This document shows positions 62,324-64,000 of a stretch of 64,000 nucleotides of DNA, in pieces. The position numbers and the translations under genes were made by a program. Positions within the stretch are counted from its first letter, which is position 1, and every line of letters starts with the position of its first letter. The stretch is from Mycolicibacter hiberniae (lineage in GTDB: Bacteria; Actinomycetota; Actinomycetes; Mycobacteriales; Mycobacteriaceae), in assembly GCF_010729485.1 (NCBI RefSeq), contig NZ_AP022609.1, forward strand, positions 3,968,001 to 4,032,000. Direction: 5' to 3'. The notes under the pieces are model-generated. The model was not told where the DNA came from. It worked only from the letters and a program-made list of their open reading frames with translations, and did no database searches.

Positions 62324-63610
62324 CTAGGGCTGCCACCAGGGCCGCAGCGGCAGATCGTCGTCGCCGTCGCCGTCGACATTGCTGGCCAGCACCTGGTGCA
62401 GCTGAAACAGGTTGCGCTCGAAGCACAGCACCGACGCCGCCATGTACAGTCCCCACACCTTGGCCCGGCCCAGCCCCACCTGGGCGACGGCTTCGTCCCA
62501 GTGGGACACCAGGTTGCTGCTCCACTGCCGCAGCGTCATCGCGTAGTGGTGGCGGAAATCCTCTTCGTGCAGCACCTCGAGTCCGGTCTGCTGGATGTCG
62601 GAGATCACCCGTCCCGAGCCGGTGATCTCCCCGTCGGGAAAGACATACCGGTCGGTGAAGGCGTCGCCCCGGTAGATCGAGTTGTCCGGCAGTGTCACAC
62701 ATTGGTTGAGCAGCAGCCCCCCGGTGCGCACCTTCGACTTGAGGCAGCCGAAGAAGGTCTGGTAGTTCTTCACCCCGATGTGCTCGCTGACCCCGATGCT
62801 CGAAACGGCGTCGAAGCCGGTCTCGCGCACATCGCGGTAGTCGCAGTGGCGGACCTCGGCCAACTCCGACAGACCCTCGTCGGCGATGGCGCGCTGCGCC
62901 CACGCCACCTGCTGGGCGGACAGACTCACCCCCAGGGCGTGGACGCCCCGGCGGGCGGCATACCGAACCATGCCGCCCCAGCCGCAGCCCACGTCGAGCA
63001 GGCGGTCACCGGGCTGCAGGCGCAGCTTTTCGAAGATCAGCCGGTACTTGTTCTCCTGGGCCTGCTCCAGGGTGGCATCGGCCGTCGGGTAGATCGCGCA
63101 GCTGTAGGTCATCGACGGACCCAGCACCCACTCGTAGAAGGTGTTGGAGACGTCGTAGTGGTGATGGATCGCATCGGCGTCACGGGTTTTGGAGTGCCGC
63201 AGTCCCTCGGCTGCCCGGCGCCACTTGGGCGGCGCCTCCTCGGGTGGCGGCGCGATCGGCTTGAGGTTCTTCAACCCGATGGACCGGACGATATTGGCCA
63301 GTGCCCGCGGTGACGGGTGCTTGAACTCCAGATCCGTCAGCGCGTTGAGCACCGGATACGGATTGCCCGGATGCACCCCGTGCAGTTCCAGGTCCCCCGC
63401 CACGTAGGCGCGGGCGATCCCGAGTTGCCCCAACGAGGTGGCCAGGTAGTTGGTGGCGCGCGGAGTCAGCAACTCCACGCCCAGGGTCGCATCCGGCGGT
63501 CCGACGCTGCTGCCGTCATAGGCCGAGATCCGCAACGGCGGCGGCCCGCCGCCGGCGAGCAGCATCAAAACCTCGGCCAAGCCGAGGCGGTCTGTCTGGG
63601 TAACCGTCAT
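62324..63610 (-). CDS. Cyclopropane-fatty-acid-synthase-type methyltransferase (Rv3720-like)
   Basis: 428 residues from ATG 63610. SAM motif I LLDVGCGWGGMVRYAA near 185-200; the catalytic core has HHHYDVSNTFYEWVLGPSMTYSC near 140-162, SEHIGVKNYQTFF near 262-274 and a C-terminal HYAMTLRQWSSN plus Cys-containing end. CFA synthases methylate or cyclopropanate double bonds of phospholipid fatty acids with SAM. Rv3720 in M. tuberculosis adjoins dnaX in the same convergent arrangement; its role is uncertain (UfaA1/BfaA-like). It stops one base from the repaired dnaX stop. Confidence 0.88.
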   Translation of the reverse strand: MTVTQTDRLGLAEVLMLLAGGGPPPLRISAYDGSSVGPPDATLGVELLTPRATNYLATSLGQLGIARAYVAGDLELHGVHPGNPYPVLNALTDLEFKHPSPRALANIVRSIGLKNLKPIAPPPEEAPPKWRRAAEGLRHSKTRDADAIHHHYDVSNTFYEWVLGPSMTYSCAIYPTADATLEQAQENKYRLIFEKLRLQPGDRLLDVGCGWGGMVRYAARRGVHALGVSLSAQQVAWAQRAIADEGLSELAEVRHCDYRDVRETGFDAVSSIGVSEHIGVKNYQTFFGCLKSKVRTGGLLLNQCVTLPDNSIYRGDAFTDRYVFPDGEITGSGRVISDIQQTGLEVLHEEDFRHHYAMTLRQWSSNLVSHWDEAVAQVGLGRAKVWGLYMAASVLCFERNLFQLHQVLASNVDGDGDDDLPLRPWWQP

Positions 63611-63775
63611 CGCCGCATCCCCCCGGCGATACCGACAATGGCCCGCCCCCCCCGCGGTGGGCATCGCCTGCCAAAGAGCCTAGGGCCGGCCCATCCGCTG
63701 AGCAAGAGCGCCGCGGAACCGCAAAGAAACCCGTATGGCGTGCTGTCCGTTGTCTGCCCGGTAGCGTGGGCTGGC

Positions 63776-64000
63776 GTGACTGACACCACCACGTGCGCGA
63801 TCGTCGGTGGTGGGCCGGCCGGTATGGTCCTGGGCCTGCTGCTGGCGCGAGCCGGCGTGCGGGTAACGCTGCTGGAGAAGCACTCCGACTTCCTGCGCGA
63901 CTTCCGCGGCGATACCGTGCACCCCAGCACCCTGCGACTCCTCGACGAACTCGGCCTCTGGGAGCGCTTTTCGGCGTTGGCGCACAGCGAGATTCACCAA
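63776..64000 (+). CDS. FAD-dependent monooxygenase, N-terminal part (truncated by window)
   Basis: From GTG 63776, 75 codons are visible. N-terminal dinucleotide fold GGGPAG (about 11-16) and LEKH at the end of the second beta strand, then DFRGDTVHPSTLRLLDELGL, which is the pattern of FAD_binding_3 aromatic hydroxylases of the PHBH/UbiH group. Length and substrate cannot be judged. The interval 63611-63775 separates it from the divergent methyltransferase and shows no further gene. Confidence 0.85.
   Translation, partial: MTDTTTCAIVGGGPAGMVLGLLLARAGVRVTLLEKHSDFLRDFRGDTVHPSTLRLLDELGLWERFSALAHSEIHQ

Noticed and set aside
60413-63313. DnaX as a 966-residue protein
   Set aside because: The extra 350 residues are antisense to a well-defined CFA-type methyltransferase; a one-base frameshift explains the sequence better.

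Overview
The window is high-GC actinobacterial DNA from a member of the Mycobacteriaceae. The evidence is two very long PGRS (Gly-Gly-Ala/Gly-Gly-Asn) genes, an MmpS/MmpL pair, a Tgs-type wax ester/triacylglycerol synthase, LucA, an AspC/DnaX/CFA-synthase block and a mycobactin-type acyltransferase. From memory, much of the gene order resembles the M. tuberculosis Rv3717-Rv3777 region (dnaX, aspC, lucA, ligC/polD1, tgs2-nudix, ami1, tadA, tyrA, Rv3761c/Rv3762c, tcrXY, hisC2, echA21, lipE). The signal-peptide PGRS protein without a PE domain suggests the M. terrae clade (Mycolicibacter) or a relative; this species-level guess is inference.

Layout. 1-13.3 kb: the 3' part of one PGRS gene and a complete 3,022-residue PGRS gene with a secretion signal. 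13.3-20.3 kb: strong terminators, an MbtK-like acyltransferase behind a 15-codon leader ORF, a quinone oxidoreductase, tRNA-Ser, lipE, a translationally coupled echA21-SMR-tesB operon, and a TerC membrane protein. 20.3-28.1 kb: small conserved proteins, hisC2, tRNA-Ser and tRNA-Arg, three tandem 7-TM paralogues behind a small HTH regulator, an M20 amidohydrolase coupled to a phosphotransferase. 28.2-36.5 kb: tcrX-tcrY, two micro-genes, an alkyl sulfatase, a histidine phosphatase, a LapA-domain protein, a glycolipid-binding protein, tyrA, tadA with its partner, tRNA-Ser.

36.5-41.4 kb is an accessory catabolic island: Rieske oxygenase, two NTF2-like proteins, a TetR repressor and a cytochrome P450. 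A 27-bp three-half-site element occurs twice, in opposite orientations, in front of both transcription units. 41.4-48.0 kb is envelope and lipid metabolism (DUF4333 protein, LpqM-like protease, Ami1, Tgs2, Nudix, fatty acyl-AMP ligase). 48.0-52.0 kb has a 44-residue Cys-rich protein, a DUF302 protein, a haloalkane dehalogenase sharing a palindromic promoter, then ligC-polD1 (end joining). 52.0-56.8 kb is a TetR-controlled mmpS-mmpL-DUF5078 export locus. 56.8-64.0 kb is core: DUF4226, lucA, tRNA-Ser, ffs, aspC, a CHAP-like secreted protein, dnaX, a CFA-synthase-type methyltransferase and the start of a FAD monooxygenase.

Main oddities: dnaX appears frameshifted one base before its expected C-terminus; the last 7-TM paralogue reads into tRNA-Arg; all four tRNA-Ser isoacceptor genes lie within 43 kb; several intergenic repeats and long hairpins are present. 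I saw no CRISPR array, insertion sequence or transposase.
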